Source of the DNA: Trichomonas tenax | Lineage: Eukaryota > Parabasalia > Trichomonadida > Trichomonadidae | Length of the DNA: 23,530 bases | Reading direction: 5' to 3' | NCBI GenBank assembly: GCA_023091735.1 | Contig: JALKBU010000816.1 | Location: 1-23,530, forward strand | Shown: positions 1 through 8,116 of the stretch, one piece after another | How positions within the stretch are numbered: the first letter of the stretch is position 1 | Layout: each line of letters opens with the position of its first letter | Translations under genes and position numbers: made by a program | The notes under the pieces: model-generated | The model's input: only the letters and a program-made list of their open reading frames with translations | The model's database searches: none | Told to the model about the DNA's origin: nothing

Positions 1-68
1 AGTTTCTTCGCTCTTTTTTGCTCGTTCAGCATATGTGTCAGCAAATTGAGAGAATATATGCTAGTGTT

Positions 69-89
69 ATATGTTTCCGTCAAACATAT
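69..89. repeat. 8 bp inverted repeat with 5 bp spacer
   Basis: ATATGTTT at 69-76 is the exact reverse complement of AAACATAT at 82-89, with CCGTC between. A second small stem, GCTGG (111-115) with CCAGC (122-126), lies just downstream. The function is unknown; they could be part of a decayed repeat element or simply chance. Confidence 0.5.
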
Positions 90-260
90 CTTTCGAAGCG
101 GTCACACCCGGCTGGCAACATCCAGCTTTATTCCGAACCTTTTTTTTTTTCCTAATTTGTTTTTCTATTACGACTAATTCTACTTTAAAATCATTCTTTA
201 CCCTTTTAACCTTTTCTTACTTCGATTTCATAAAATTAATCTACATTGTCTCTACTATTC

Positions 261-274
261 TTTCCCCGGGGAAA
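261..274. repeat. 14 bp perfect palindrome TTTCCCCGGGGAAA
   Basis: The central eight bases are all G/C in a strongly AT-rich neighbourhood, which makes the palindrome stand out. No gene or promoter is next to it. It could be a protein-binding site or a remnant of a repeat; nothing else supports either. Confidence 0.6.
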
Positions 275-476
275 ATTTCTTTTCTACCAAGGATAACCTA
301 CTCAAATCACTACTTTTTTAATCATCATATTTTTTTTATTAATGAACATTTCACAATTTTACTCAATTAATACAGTTTCTTCATAAATGATATTTGAGAA
401 TTAGAGTGCTATTTGCATAACTCATAAAATTATCTATTTCAATAAAAATAACAAAATTCTGATAGAACTAATATAT

Positions 477-1571
477 TTAATTTTGTTTCAAACAAAGTGT
501 AGGGTAGAGACGATCCCAATAGTATGCAACATTATCTGGAATATCTTTGAGCATCTTCTCAGCATTTAATAAGAAATGCTCCTTAGATCCTTCGTTTAGA
601 GCGGACCACACAGACATTTCATTAACCGATGTAATTCTAACCGAACAAATTCCAAGCTGACTTGGAGGAGGAACAATATACTCATAAGGAATCTTACATA
701 CAGGAAGAGTACTGAAATTCTTCTCTAAAAGCATCTTGTAGTGCTCCGCACTTCTCCAGCCTCTTCCTAAAAACTCGTCTGTTTGCTTATTTGGAACATG
801 AATTCCTGATTTATCAAGCATCTGTGCAAAAATCTCTTCTGCAGGCAAACCTATCTCGAAAGCGACATTCCATAGGTGATCGTCCATTGAATCAACAAAC
901 TTTTTAACTAAATCGCGGCTAATTAGGACTCCCGAGTCGAGAAGAAGCATCTGGAAGAAATATCTTTGCTCGACACAATTTCCGAGAATATAGTCATGAG
1001 ATTTGCTATTTTTATGAATCTCACTCCTAACAAATTGCATAAATCTATCTACTTTCATATATGCGGCATCATTTATAACGAATAAGAAATGAGCTTCTGA
1101 TCTTTCTAAAAATAGCTTCAAAGAGTTGATGAAAAGATATGCTGATGGATTTGTTTTGTGTGTCGGAAGTGAGTCAATCGTTATTGTTGATAAATTGCAT
1201 TTTGTATTTTCCCAAGCATTCAAAGAATAAATTTCAACTCCATCTATTTCTTTATTCTCAACAATAGGGTCCATCCATTGTTTCTTCATAATGCAATGAT
1301 AGTCTTGTGGTTCATAACTTGTATCAATTATTAAGATATAAAGTTGTTTTGAGAATTCTTCAGATGAAAGCATCGGCGGTTTAGGGTTCTTCTTTCTGAT
1401 GTTCCACGTCGGCGTTTTATGATGATATGGAATAGAAACAGAATATGATTGATATGATGAAAAGTTTTTGTCTTGTATTCGGAAAGACACAATGAGACTG
1501 ATCATGCTTATAACTATGGCAACAAACACATGAAAAAATAACAAGTTTTTGTGTTTGAAGATCATATTCAT
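477..1571 (-). CDS. Fringe/GT31-like type II membrane glycosyltransferase (putative)
   Basis: A 364-residue protein with a short basic N-terminus and one hydrophobic helix at about residues 10-30, then a long lumenal or extracellular domain: the layout of a Golgi type II glycosyltransferase. Three stretches resemble Fringe/beta-3-glycosyltransferase (GT31) motifs in the right order: FLFVINDAAYM at 162-172 in the place of the DDD metal-binding strand, DSGVLISRD at 212-220 in the place of the GGAG..LS motif, and PAEEIFAQML near 243-252 in the place of the EDV motif. The metal motif is reduced to Asn-Asp, so donor binding or activity may differ or be lost. ATG at 1571 was chosen because an Inr (TCATTA) lies 22 bases upstream; a second ATG lies at 1565. 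The TAA stop overlaps a UAAA signal. The family call is by motif only; a non-catalytic relative is possible. Confidence 0.6.
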   Translation of the reverse strand: MNMIFKHKNLLFFHVFVAIVISMISLIVSFRIQDKNFSSYQSYSVSIPYHHKTPTWNIRKKNPKPPMLSSEEFSKQLYILIIDTSYEPQDYHCIMKKQWMDPIVENKEIDGVEIYSLNAWENTKCNLSTITIDSLPTHKTNPSAYLFINSLKLFLERSEAHFLFVINDAAYMKVDRFMQFVRSEIHKNSKSHDYILGNCVEQRYFFQMLLLDSGVLISRDLVKKFVDSMDDHLWNVAFEIGLPAEEIFAQMLDKSGIHVPNKQTDEFLGRGWRSAEHYKMLLEKNFSTLPVCKIPYEYIVPPPSQLGICSVRITSVNEMSVWSALNEGSKEHFLLNAEKMLKDIPDNVAYYWDRLYPTLCLKQN

Positions 1572-1589
1572 CAGGAAAACAATAATAAA

Positions 1590-1595
1590 TAATGA
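1590..1595 (-). promoter_or_regulatory. initiator (Inr) of the 477-1571 gene
   Basis: TCATTA on the minus strand matches the trichomonad Inr TCA(+1)YW. The predicted start base is 1593, giving a 5' UTR of about 22 bases. Confidence 0.55.
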
Positions 1596-2242
1596 CGAAA
1601 TCCTTCATAAAACGATTTATATACTATTGAATTCATTTTGGTATCGCTCTGAACCCATTTAATCTTGAAAATAGCAGAATCGTTGTTTAACCTTAATAAC
1701 ATGTCATGTAAAAATGAAAAATCAAGATTTAATATATTCATTTATAACATCAACGAGCAGACTAACAGTTTATTTTGCTTAAACAATAAATTACCTTATC
1801 AGAATTAGTCTAATAAAACTATATTTCATTGATATTGATTTGATATTATTTCTTATTAAACAGTTTTGATTCTTTATTGTATATGTTTATAGTGACATAT
1901 AGTAAATTATATATCATCGTATCATCAAAATAGATTAAAATAGTTTCTAAATTGAAATAGATTTGATTAATAAGGTTAATATATTTACATGACAAAATGT
2001 CATAAATTTTTTTCAATAAGCTGTTTGAGCATTCAAAATACACAAACGAGTCCTGTTAACCCAGCCATAGCATATTCATAGACAACAGAATACATTGACA
2101 CTGTGAACACATCGATTTGATGTAAATTGAATCTGGATTTTACAGTTATAGATGTGTTTGAGCGATTTTAATGAAAAATTTTCGTTGTATACACAGCAAG
2201 GAGTATTCATGTTGAAATGCATCGTTTTCTAAATTTTTAATT
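1596..2242. other. intergenic, no gene seen
   Basis: This is the divergent spacer between the glycosyltransferase-like gene and the fucose isomerase-like gene, more than 600 bases long. It is AT-rich; the only open frame of note (1846-2043, -) is Ile/Asn/Tyr-rich with no family signature. I see no RNA gene or repeat in it. Confidence 0.5.
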
Positions 2243-2254
2243 TCATTTCACTTT
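2243..2254 (+). promoter_or_regulatory. tandem Inr upstream of the fucose isomerase-like gene
   Basis: Two overlapping candidate initiators, TCATTT (A at 2245) and TCACTT (A at 2250), lie 12 and 7 bases before the ATG at 2258. Both fit TCA(+1)YW and give the very short leader typical of trichomonads. Confidence 0.55.
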
Positions 2255-2257
2255 TTT

Positions 2258-3409
2258 ATGCTTTCGAGCTTAAAATACAGAATATTCGACACAGGACTTC
2301 CAAACACACCTCCTGAGTTGCTCAGGCAGTACCTTGCTCCTTTGATGGAGTCAATTCCCAAAAATATTAACTTACAAGCGAGTAATTTACCATTAAAGAA
2401 AGGAGAGCCAGTTATTGGCTTCTGCGTTGGAGGAGGCAATGAACGCTCCTTCCTTGAGTTCGCTGAGAAGTATCCACACAATCCTGCAGTTATTTTAGTT
2501 CATCAAAGATCAAATTCCTTCGCTTGTGGTTGTGAGATCTCAGCACGCTTAGAGGCAGATCACGAAGCAGGAAAACGTGCTCCAGTCATCTTCTGCTCAG
2601 TTCATGACAAAGAAAGACTTGTTCCAATTCTTACTGCTGCAGGAACAGCTTCAACATTCGCTCAGAAGCGTCCAAAGATGGGCATTATTGGTAATCCATC
2701 TGACTGGCTTATTGGTTCCGGCTACTTCGCGGAGAATCTTCCACCAAAGTTCAATATTTCTACAGAACGCGTCAATATTTCTGAGTTCTTAAGTGGCGCA
2801 AAGAAGGCCGATGTTTACACTTCTATTAAGGACATTATCAAGAACCATAACCTCGATGCTTTCACCATTCGTTGCTTCGATCTTGTCACATCGTTAAAGT
2901 GCACATCTTGCCTTGAAGTCTCAAGATTCAACGATGAAGGTTTAGTTGCTGCATGTGAAGGTGATATTCCTGCAACAGTCACAATGATGATCATGAATCA
3001 AATGACAGGATCACCAATCTTCATGGCAAATCCAACAGGCATCGACGGACAGACTGCTCAGTTCGCGCACTGCACAATTCCAAGGAAGCTCTGCATATCA
3101 TCTAAAATCACAACACATTTCGAGAGTGGTATCGGAACATCTGTTGCTGGAAAGATCATCGAAGGCACATGGACTGTTGCAAGATTTGGTGTTAATGGTG
3201 AGATCATGACATCTGCCTGCGAAGTCAAAAACCCAGAGAAGCCATCACCACATCAGTGCAGAACACAGATCATCACTAAAGTTTCCAAGAAGTTTGCAAG
3301 CAGGCTTCGCAAAGGAAAGGTCCTTGGTAATCACTTCTTGTTTGTCCCAGGAGATATATCCAAGGCACTTAAAATCTATTCTAAGTACTTCCAGGCATGG
3401 AATAAATAA
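2258..3409 (+). CDS. L-fucose isomerase-like protein (FucI-like fold)
   Basis: A 383-residue soluble protein with no signal peptide. It has features of the L-fucose/L-arabinose isomerase-like superfamily: an N-terminal alpha/beta region (PVIGFCVGGGNERSF, 51-65), GNPSDWLIGSG at 145-155, an acidic ACEGDIPATVT segment at 231-241 followed by MTGSPIFMANP, then QTAQFAHCTIP around 265-275. The Glu near 234 and His near 271 are candidates for metal or catalytic residues by analogy with fucose isomerases, which use a divalent metal to interconvert aldose and ketose. The substrate cannot be read from the sequence. Full-length fucose isomerase is much longer (about 590 residues), so this belongs to the shorter FucI-like group, which is mainly known from bacteria; lateral transfer is plausible but untested. 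The ATG at 2258 follows an Inr. UAAA (3403-3406) directly precedes the TAA stop. Confidence 0.72.
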   Translation: MLSSLKYRIFDTGLPNTPPELLRQYLAPLMESIPKNINLQASNLPLKKGEPVIGFCVGGGNERSFLEFAEKYPHNPAVILVHQRSNSFACGCEISARLEADHEAGKRAPVIFCSVHDKERLVPILTAAGTASTFAQKRPKMGIIGNPSDWLIGSGYFAENLPPKFNISTERVNISEFLSGAKKADVYTSIKDIIKNHNLDAFTIRCFDLVTSLKCTSCLEVSRFNDEGLVAACEGDIPATVTMMIMNQMTGSPIFMANPTGIDGQTAQFAHCTIPRKLCISSKITTHFESGIGTSVAGKIIEGTWTVARFGVNGEIMTSACEVKNPEKPSPHQCRTQIITKVSKKFASRLRKGKVLGNHFLFVPGDISKALKIYSKYFQAWNK

Positions 3410-3493
3410 GTTTTATTATAGTCTAAATCAAATTGAATTCATATTTAAATTAAAATAAAGATAAATCACATTTTTGAATTATTTACAGAGACA

Positions 3494-4998
3494 TTAAACA
3501 GCAAAGTCCACAGTAGGATCACTTCCTTCCTCTTCATTATGACGTTGGAAAACGCCTTTCTTATATAAGATGAAACCTGTAACTGCAATAATAGCTACAG
3601 CAGCTGCAACTCCCACTCCAATGCCAATCCCAATCTGCGTTTTCTTCTGCTTTTGTTCTGCAGCTAAAGCAGCAGCTGCTGCTGCGGCCTCTTCATCATA
3701 TATCTGACTTGGTGTCTCTTCGGGTGTTTGAGCAGGTGTTGCTGCTAGAGAGGCATTTGGGCTGATTCCAGGAGTGCTAAATGGTGTATTACCTGGTGTT
3801 ATTGGAGGTGTCATTGGAATCGTCATTGTTCTTGTTGGGAATAATGTTCTTGTTCTTATTGGAGTTCTTGGTGGTATTGATGGTGCAAGTGTTCTGTAAG
3901 GTGTCTGGACTGGAGATGGAGCATTTGTAGGTCGTGGCTGCATTAAATCACGTGTAGGAAGTTCAGAATCATCCGATGAGCAATCAACTAAATATGTTCG
4001 ATATCTCCATGTCTTATCATCTGATGAAATTACGAGCTCGAATTCGTCACCTGCCTTATAGAATACTGTCATCATTCCTGTTGTTCCTATTTTATAAAAT
4101 AAATTATACTATAATCGAAGAACTCAAATCTTATTGTCTTCGTTGGATAGAAATTAAAAGTATAGCTGGCTGTTGTGATAATTGTCGGAGCTTGAATGAA
4201 ATATGGGTGACTTGGTGTGTACTCAACTCTATTCCAGTACACTTTGACCGAGTAGTTATTTTCATTAATGCCTTCTGCTGCAAATGTGAACACTGATGGG
4301 AAAAGCTCATATGGGACAAAACTTGGTGGAGGCATTGCATAAAAATCAAGTTTTTCAACTTTACTTTCGTTCAATTCCATTGCAACACTATCTGCTGTGT
4401 ATATAACAGCAGTTTTACCAATACCCCATGAGTTTGGGCCTTGTTTGCAGAAAGCGTTTCTAACGAATGCTGGACCAATCAAGTACAATCTATGTCCCAT
4501 ACTTTCAGTATTTTCGTCAATTAACCCTTCAGTGGCATACTCATAATCCCAATTTCCATCCTTCTGCATAATCAGTCCAGCAGCACAACCTTGTTGGAAT
4601 TCAAAATCATTGTTATTCTTAACGATACATGGATGATCATCTGGTAAATAGTGCCCTTGTCCTTTCATTACTGCTTGAACGAAAGCACATTTGCAGGCCA
4701 TTCTGTGGTATGTTTCGTTCAAGAGAGTACTATTTTTTTGATAACCCATCATATATCTATAATAGTTCAATACATTTAATCCATTCTGTGTCCAAGACAT
4801 GTTGTATGGAATCTGCTATCTAACATTACATGTCTCATTATCATCTGGTAGTACTATAGACAATGATCCTTCTTCAATTCATCAATCGGGTCTGCTGTGG
4901 TAATCAAGTGCTCTGAACCTGGCACATCTTGAGGCAGCAGACTCAGACTGAGTTCTTTCAAACATTATATCTGCAGCAATTAGGTAGAGAACAATCAT
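3494..4998 (-). pseudogene. broken CAP/SCP-domain single-pass surface protein
   Basis: Read on the minus strand, an Inr and ATG (4998) start a signal-peptide-like run (MIVLYLIAAD), but the reading then moves to a second frame (LSLLPQDVPGSEHL to about 4860), returns to the first frame, meets a TAG at 4816-4818, and continues as an open piece to 4087. That piece looks like a CAP (cysteine-rich secretory/SCP) domain: LNVLNYYRYMMGYQ, GHYLPDDHPCI and MGHRLYLIGP, the last like the GHR.WLL.P motif of the family. A further frame change near 4087-4110 leads to the C-terminal piece (4075-3494): a short domain, a Thr/Pro-rich stalk, an Ala run, one membrane helix (TQIGIGIGVGVAAAVAII) and a short acidic tail ending TVDFAV. 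This is the layout of trichomonad surface proteins. At least three breaks make a pseudogene the simplest reading; sequencing error is the alternative. Confidence 0.72.
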
Positions 4999-5002
4999 TC
5001 AA

Positions 5003-5008
5003 AAATGA
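5003..5008 (-). promoter_or_regulatory. Inr of the CAP-domain pseudogene
   Basis: TCATTT on the minus strand, with start base 5006 and a leader of 8 bases to the ATG at 4998. It shows that the promoter has survived although the reading frame is broken. Confidence 0.5.
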
Positions 5009-6479
5009 ACAAAAAAATTGCTGCCAAAAACTCTTTTGAAAAAAATCGAAAATTGATAATTGAATGAGTTACATCGTTTCTTCGAAATGTTATAATAACT
5101 ATCCCCATATCATATATCAATCATGGGGTTAAATTCTTTCTTCTCAAATATTTATGTATAAAATTGAAAAATTTATGTGCTATAACTCTTAGTGTAAATA
5201 ATCACAAAAGGAATCGAAATTATTGATCTATAACTTTTATAAGAAGATGTTCATCTGAGAAAAATTCTTAATCTCGGCCGATTTTTTGATATTGAGCTTA
5301 ATCCAAAGAGGAGAATCTCTTAAGATATTCCTCGTTTTCTTTTGATTTTGATTTGTAAATTTTAACATATACAAAATATAGCTGAATTGCATCTTTGTGT
5401 TGAACAAAAGCATATACATGTAATCGCTTAGGAATGAAATGATGCCTTATCCTTCTTTTTCTTCAATTTAAATATTATGGTCTTTCTAATGAACTTGATC
5501 AATAATTATAAATATCCGATATAAAAATCTTTTCATCGATAAGGATTCTTAGTCATAAATGATGTAATATATGTTATATTACATATGGAATGTTGCAAAG
5601 TGTTTTGAAATAAGTTTTGGATGCTAGGAACTTGAATAGTGGGAAATTTAAAATCAATCTCTTATCAAAAATATGTATTTTTGAAAACATGAGTTCTTTA
5701 ATGTCAATCGACTGTATAAACCGATATATCACATAAATTTAAAGTCTGTGTTCTAAATAATTAATGCTGATTTAAAAGGTGCAATATTGTAAATCAAGAG
5801 ATTCGTTTTCCTTATCAGAACTCATTTATAAAATAACTCCTTAATAGATTAACGACACATTGGTTGTTAAAGGCATTTCGATGATAAAATGTAATTCGTG
5901 AAAAATGTAACCTTCAATAAATTTAAACTTTAATGATATATACTGCTTTATACTAATGGAATATAAACATATGAATTATTTTGATTAAATCAAAATAAAA
6001 TTATAAAAAAAACAAAAATCGTCCGAGAGTGATATATGATACGATCGATGATGATCACAATGAACCTTGCTTAGAAGCATATAGTTCAAAAGTTCCAAAA
6101 TTGACTTCAATAAATTTATGAATCAAGGTTGTGGAACCAATGACTTGTGTTCAAAATATATAGTCCATACATGATGTAGACAGAAAGTATATGTTGCAAA
6201 CTGCTGATTATAACATACTAAATTATTGACTTTCTATTTTTTGTTAAAAAAAGTTGTTACATCTTGAGATGCAAAAGCAAATTAAATGCAATAGATTTCT
6301 TCCTTAAATGAGCTAAAAACATTGATAGAAATCAATTGTTTTGAAGAAAATCTGATTGAAGAGTTGAATATGTTTGACAAATTGATAATGTAATGAAATT
6401 ACTGATATCCAAGAAGAAGAAGTTTAGATTTTGAGTAATATTGAAATTAATTGTTCAGCGTGTAAGTTGAAGAAAAAGG
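5009..6479. other. 1.5 kb AT-rich region without a supported gene
   Basis: All six frames are densely interrupted. The longest open frame (5237-5419, -) is 60 codons with no recognisable features. Bases around 6030-6460 (+) read as short, less AT-biased peptide pieces (for example DVDRKYMLQTADYNILNY) that could be a very old coding remnant, but I cannot name a family. An AT-rich inverted repeat sits at 5976-5998. Confidence 0.5.
5976..5998. repeat. 11 bp inverted repeat with 1 bp spacer
   Basis: TTATTTTGATT (5976-5986) is the exact reverse complement of AATCAAAATAA (5988-5998). It is AT-rich, so chance is likelier than for a mixed sequence; a hairpin or dimeric binding site is possible. Confidence 0.5.
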
Positions 6480-6504
6480 ATGTCTATGAGGTGCTCATCT
6501 GTTT

Positions 6505-7176
6505 TTAGCGGTAGTCGTAGTAGCGTGTTCCAGAAGAAGGTGGAAGCTGACTATCATATCTACGATCGTCATAACCACTTGAGCGATCATCATATCTTGG
6601 GCGATCATACCCCCTGTCATAGTCTGAATAGCGCTGGCGATCGTAATACCTGTCGTCGTAATCTGAATTTCTTGGCGGACGATCATAATAGTCCCTGTCA
6701 TCATAATATCTTGGTGCATCTCTGTCATAGCCAGATCTTGGTGGTGCGAGGTCGCGATCACGGTCGCGTCCTCTATCACGATCCCTGTCATCATATCTCC
6801 TGTCGCGGTTGTCGTAGCGACGGTTGTTCTGCATTCTGTTCTTGAGATTCGGTGGAAGTGGGTCATCCTTGCCGTATGGTTTGTTGCGTTTTGCGAGTTC
6901 AACTTTGAGAACATTCGTTCCGAATTTTGTATCGTTCTTAACAAGGGCCTCTTCAGCATCCTTACCTGTTGCAAACTCGACGAATGCATATGGAGGAAGT
7001 TTCTGATCGTCCTTCCTCTTGATTGTGATTTTAACAATTTCACCAATTCCCTCGAAAATGCTTCTGATGTCCTGCTCTGTGCCGTTCATGCCGAATCCTG
7101 TAACGTGGACATTGGTCGTGACATTTGAATCCGTGGAAGCCTCTGGCTTTGGCTCACTGGCTCTGTCTGCACTCAT
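6505..7176 (-). CDS. RRM RNA-binding protein with Asp/Arg/Tyr-rich tail
   Basis: A 223-residue protein with one RNA recognition motif at about residues 22-95: RNP2 is VHVTGF (23-28), RNP1 is PPYAFVEF (61-68) with its aromatic positions kept. The linker PLPPNLKNR leads to a tail (about 118-223) made of DRD, RYDD, YYDR and DYDR repeats, similar in character to SR-related and hnRNP tails. It most likely acts in pre-mRNA splicing or mRNA handling in the nucleus, but the sequence does not say which. The tail is low-complexity and rich in tyrosine, a composition associated with phase-separating RNA-binding proteins. No good Inr lies close to the ATG; the nearest match (TCACTT, near 7260) would give a leader of about 80 bases. 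The TAA stop overlaps UAAA. Both other frames through the tail are open only because the codons repeat. Confidence 0.85.
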   Translation of the reverse strand: MSADRASEPKPEASTDSNVTTNVHVTGFGMNGTEQDIRSIFEGIGEIVKITIKRKDDQKLPPYAFVEFATGKDAEEALVKNDTKFGTNVLKVELAKRNKPYGKDDPLPPNLKNRMQNNRRYDNRDRRYDDRDRDRGRDRDRDLAPPRSGYDRDAPRYYDDRDYYDRPPRNSDYDDRYYDRQRYSDYDRGYDRPRYDDRSSGYDDRRYDSQLPPSSGTRYYDYR

Positions 7177-8116
7177 TATGTCACTTTTAGTGTTATGTTT
7201 TTGATTGGTATTTTTTGACTCTCTATTCGACTCGAATTCGTGAATATTAACTCGAAGTGACTTGAAATTAAAACTTATCTTATTGGTAGAAATTTATATT
7301 CATGCACATTCAATTCAAATTTTCCGAGCTTTCAAATGAATAATACTCTATTATGTATATGTTAATTGAAGGCGCATGAATAAAAATATACAGCCACTTT
7401 TTGAGCTTAATTTTATATAGATCTCTGCTCTGAAGTTATACGTCTTATGCAATGTGTAGAAGAAAATTTTTGTGAAACTCAATTTTTCATATGGGAATAA
7501 GCTGTCTCTATTGCTGATTACTTTACTGATGTTTTACGTGTCAACGAGCCAAAGTGTAAAGTGTCAGATTGTCAGATATATTATATTGAAAAATTGTCAA
7601 AAAAAAAACGATAATAAAAATTTATTTTTGTCACGTAAAAAAATATTTGCCGAATAAAACCATAAATGTCGGATTTGAAATTAGAGGGGGAGCGGAATTT
7701 CAAGTACCACCCATCTCGAAATTCATTAAATTTGTGCTTTATAATAGGTGCCACCCATCTGCAATTCATTAAATTTGTGCAGCTTGTCTCAAATTGATAC
7801 GCAAAGTCGGCGAAACTCGTTTTTTAACTCACTGAATTAACTTCTTGCTAAGTTATTGAACTCCAATGTACAAAATCATGTTGTGAATGATATATTAAAG
7901 AATTAGCTAACAAAATCGATATTTCATTAAAATATTAGATAGATCTTGCATCAAAAACATTGATTTGCCATGATGTGCTTTACTCATTATAATATATTAT
8001 ATTACCATTGTATAGCATTTTTATAACGTAAAATATGTTGTTGTCGATGATAAATAGGTAAATCTAATCACAAATATGCTTTTTTAGCTTTTTTGGAAAA
8101 AAAGTATTCCAAGTGT
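7177..8116. other. intergenic region with a direct repeat, no gene seen
   Basis: There is no supported gene. A 61-codon open frame at 7472-7657 (+) looks like a signal peptide but begins with GTG and has no ATG in the hydrophobic part. The 7581-7769 (-) frame runs through the direct repeat at 7707-7780. The segment 7680-7850 is less AT-rich than its surroundings and contains a G5 run, so it may be part of a dispersed repeat. Confidence 0.45.
7707..7780. repeat. 31/30 bp direct repeat, 44 bp period
   Basis: The unit beginning CCACCCATCT and ending TTAAATTTGTGC occurs at 7707-7737 and again at 7751-7780, with CGAAATTCA in the first copy and GCAATTCA in the second. Fourteen bases separate them. 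The copies match at nearly every position, so the duplication is recent or conserved. No transposase gene lies beside it; it may be part of a repeat family or an element end. Confidence 0.8.

Larger units (their letters stand above)
1..476. other. left-edge region without a supported gene
   Basis: No complete gene is supported. Bases 1 to about 145 are less AT-rich than what follows and stay open in some frames on both strands, so they may be the edge of a gene or repeat that lies to the left. An open frame at 71-370 (+) is mostly Phe/Ile/Thr from T-rich DNA and has no family features. The stretch holds a 14 bp perfect palindrome (261-274), an inverted repeat (69-89), a small GC stem (111-126) and a poly-T run near 138-150. 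Confidence 0.5.

Noticed and set aside
71..370. 99-codon open frame at the left edge
   Set aside because: Its composition is dominated by Phe, Ile, Thr and Ser from T-rich DNA, and its start lies within an inverted repeat.
4131..4358. 75-codon frame overlapping the CAP piece
   Set aside because: It is an alternative frame of the better supported CAP-domain fragment.
6480..6845. 121-codon frame opposite the RRM protein tail
   Set aside because: It is the mirror of repeated Asp/Arg/Tyr codons and has an implausible His/Arg/Asp composition.
7472..7657. Possible small secreted protein with a signal-peptide-like N-terminus
   Set aside because: The frame begins with GTG, has no ATG before the hydrophobic part, no near Inr, and ends in Lys/Asn/Phe from AT-rich DNA.
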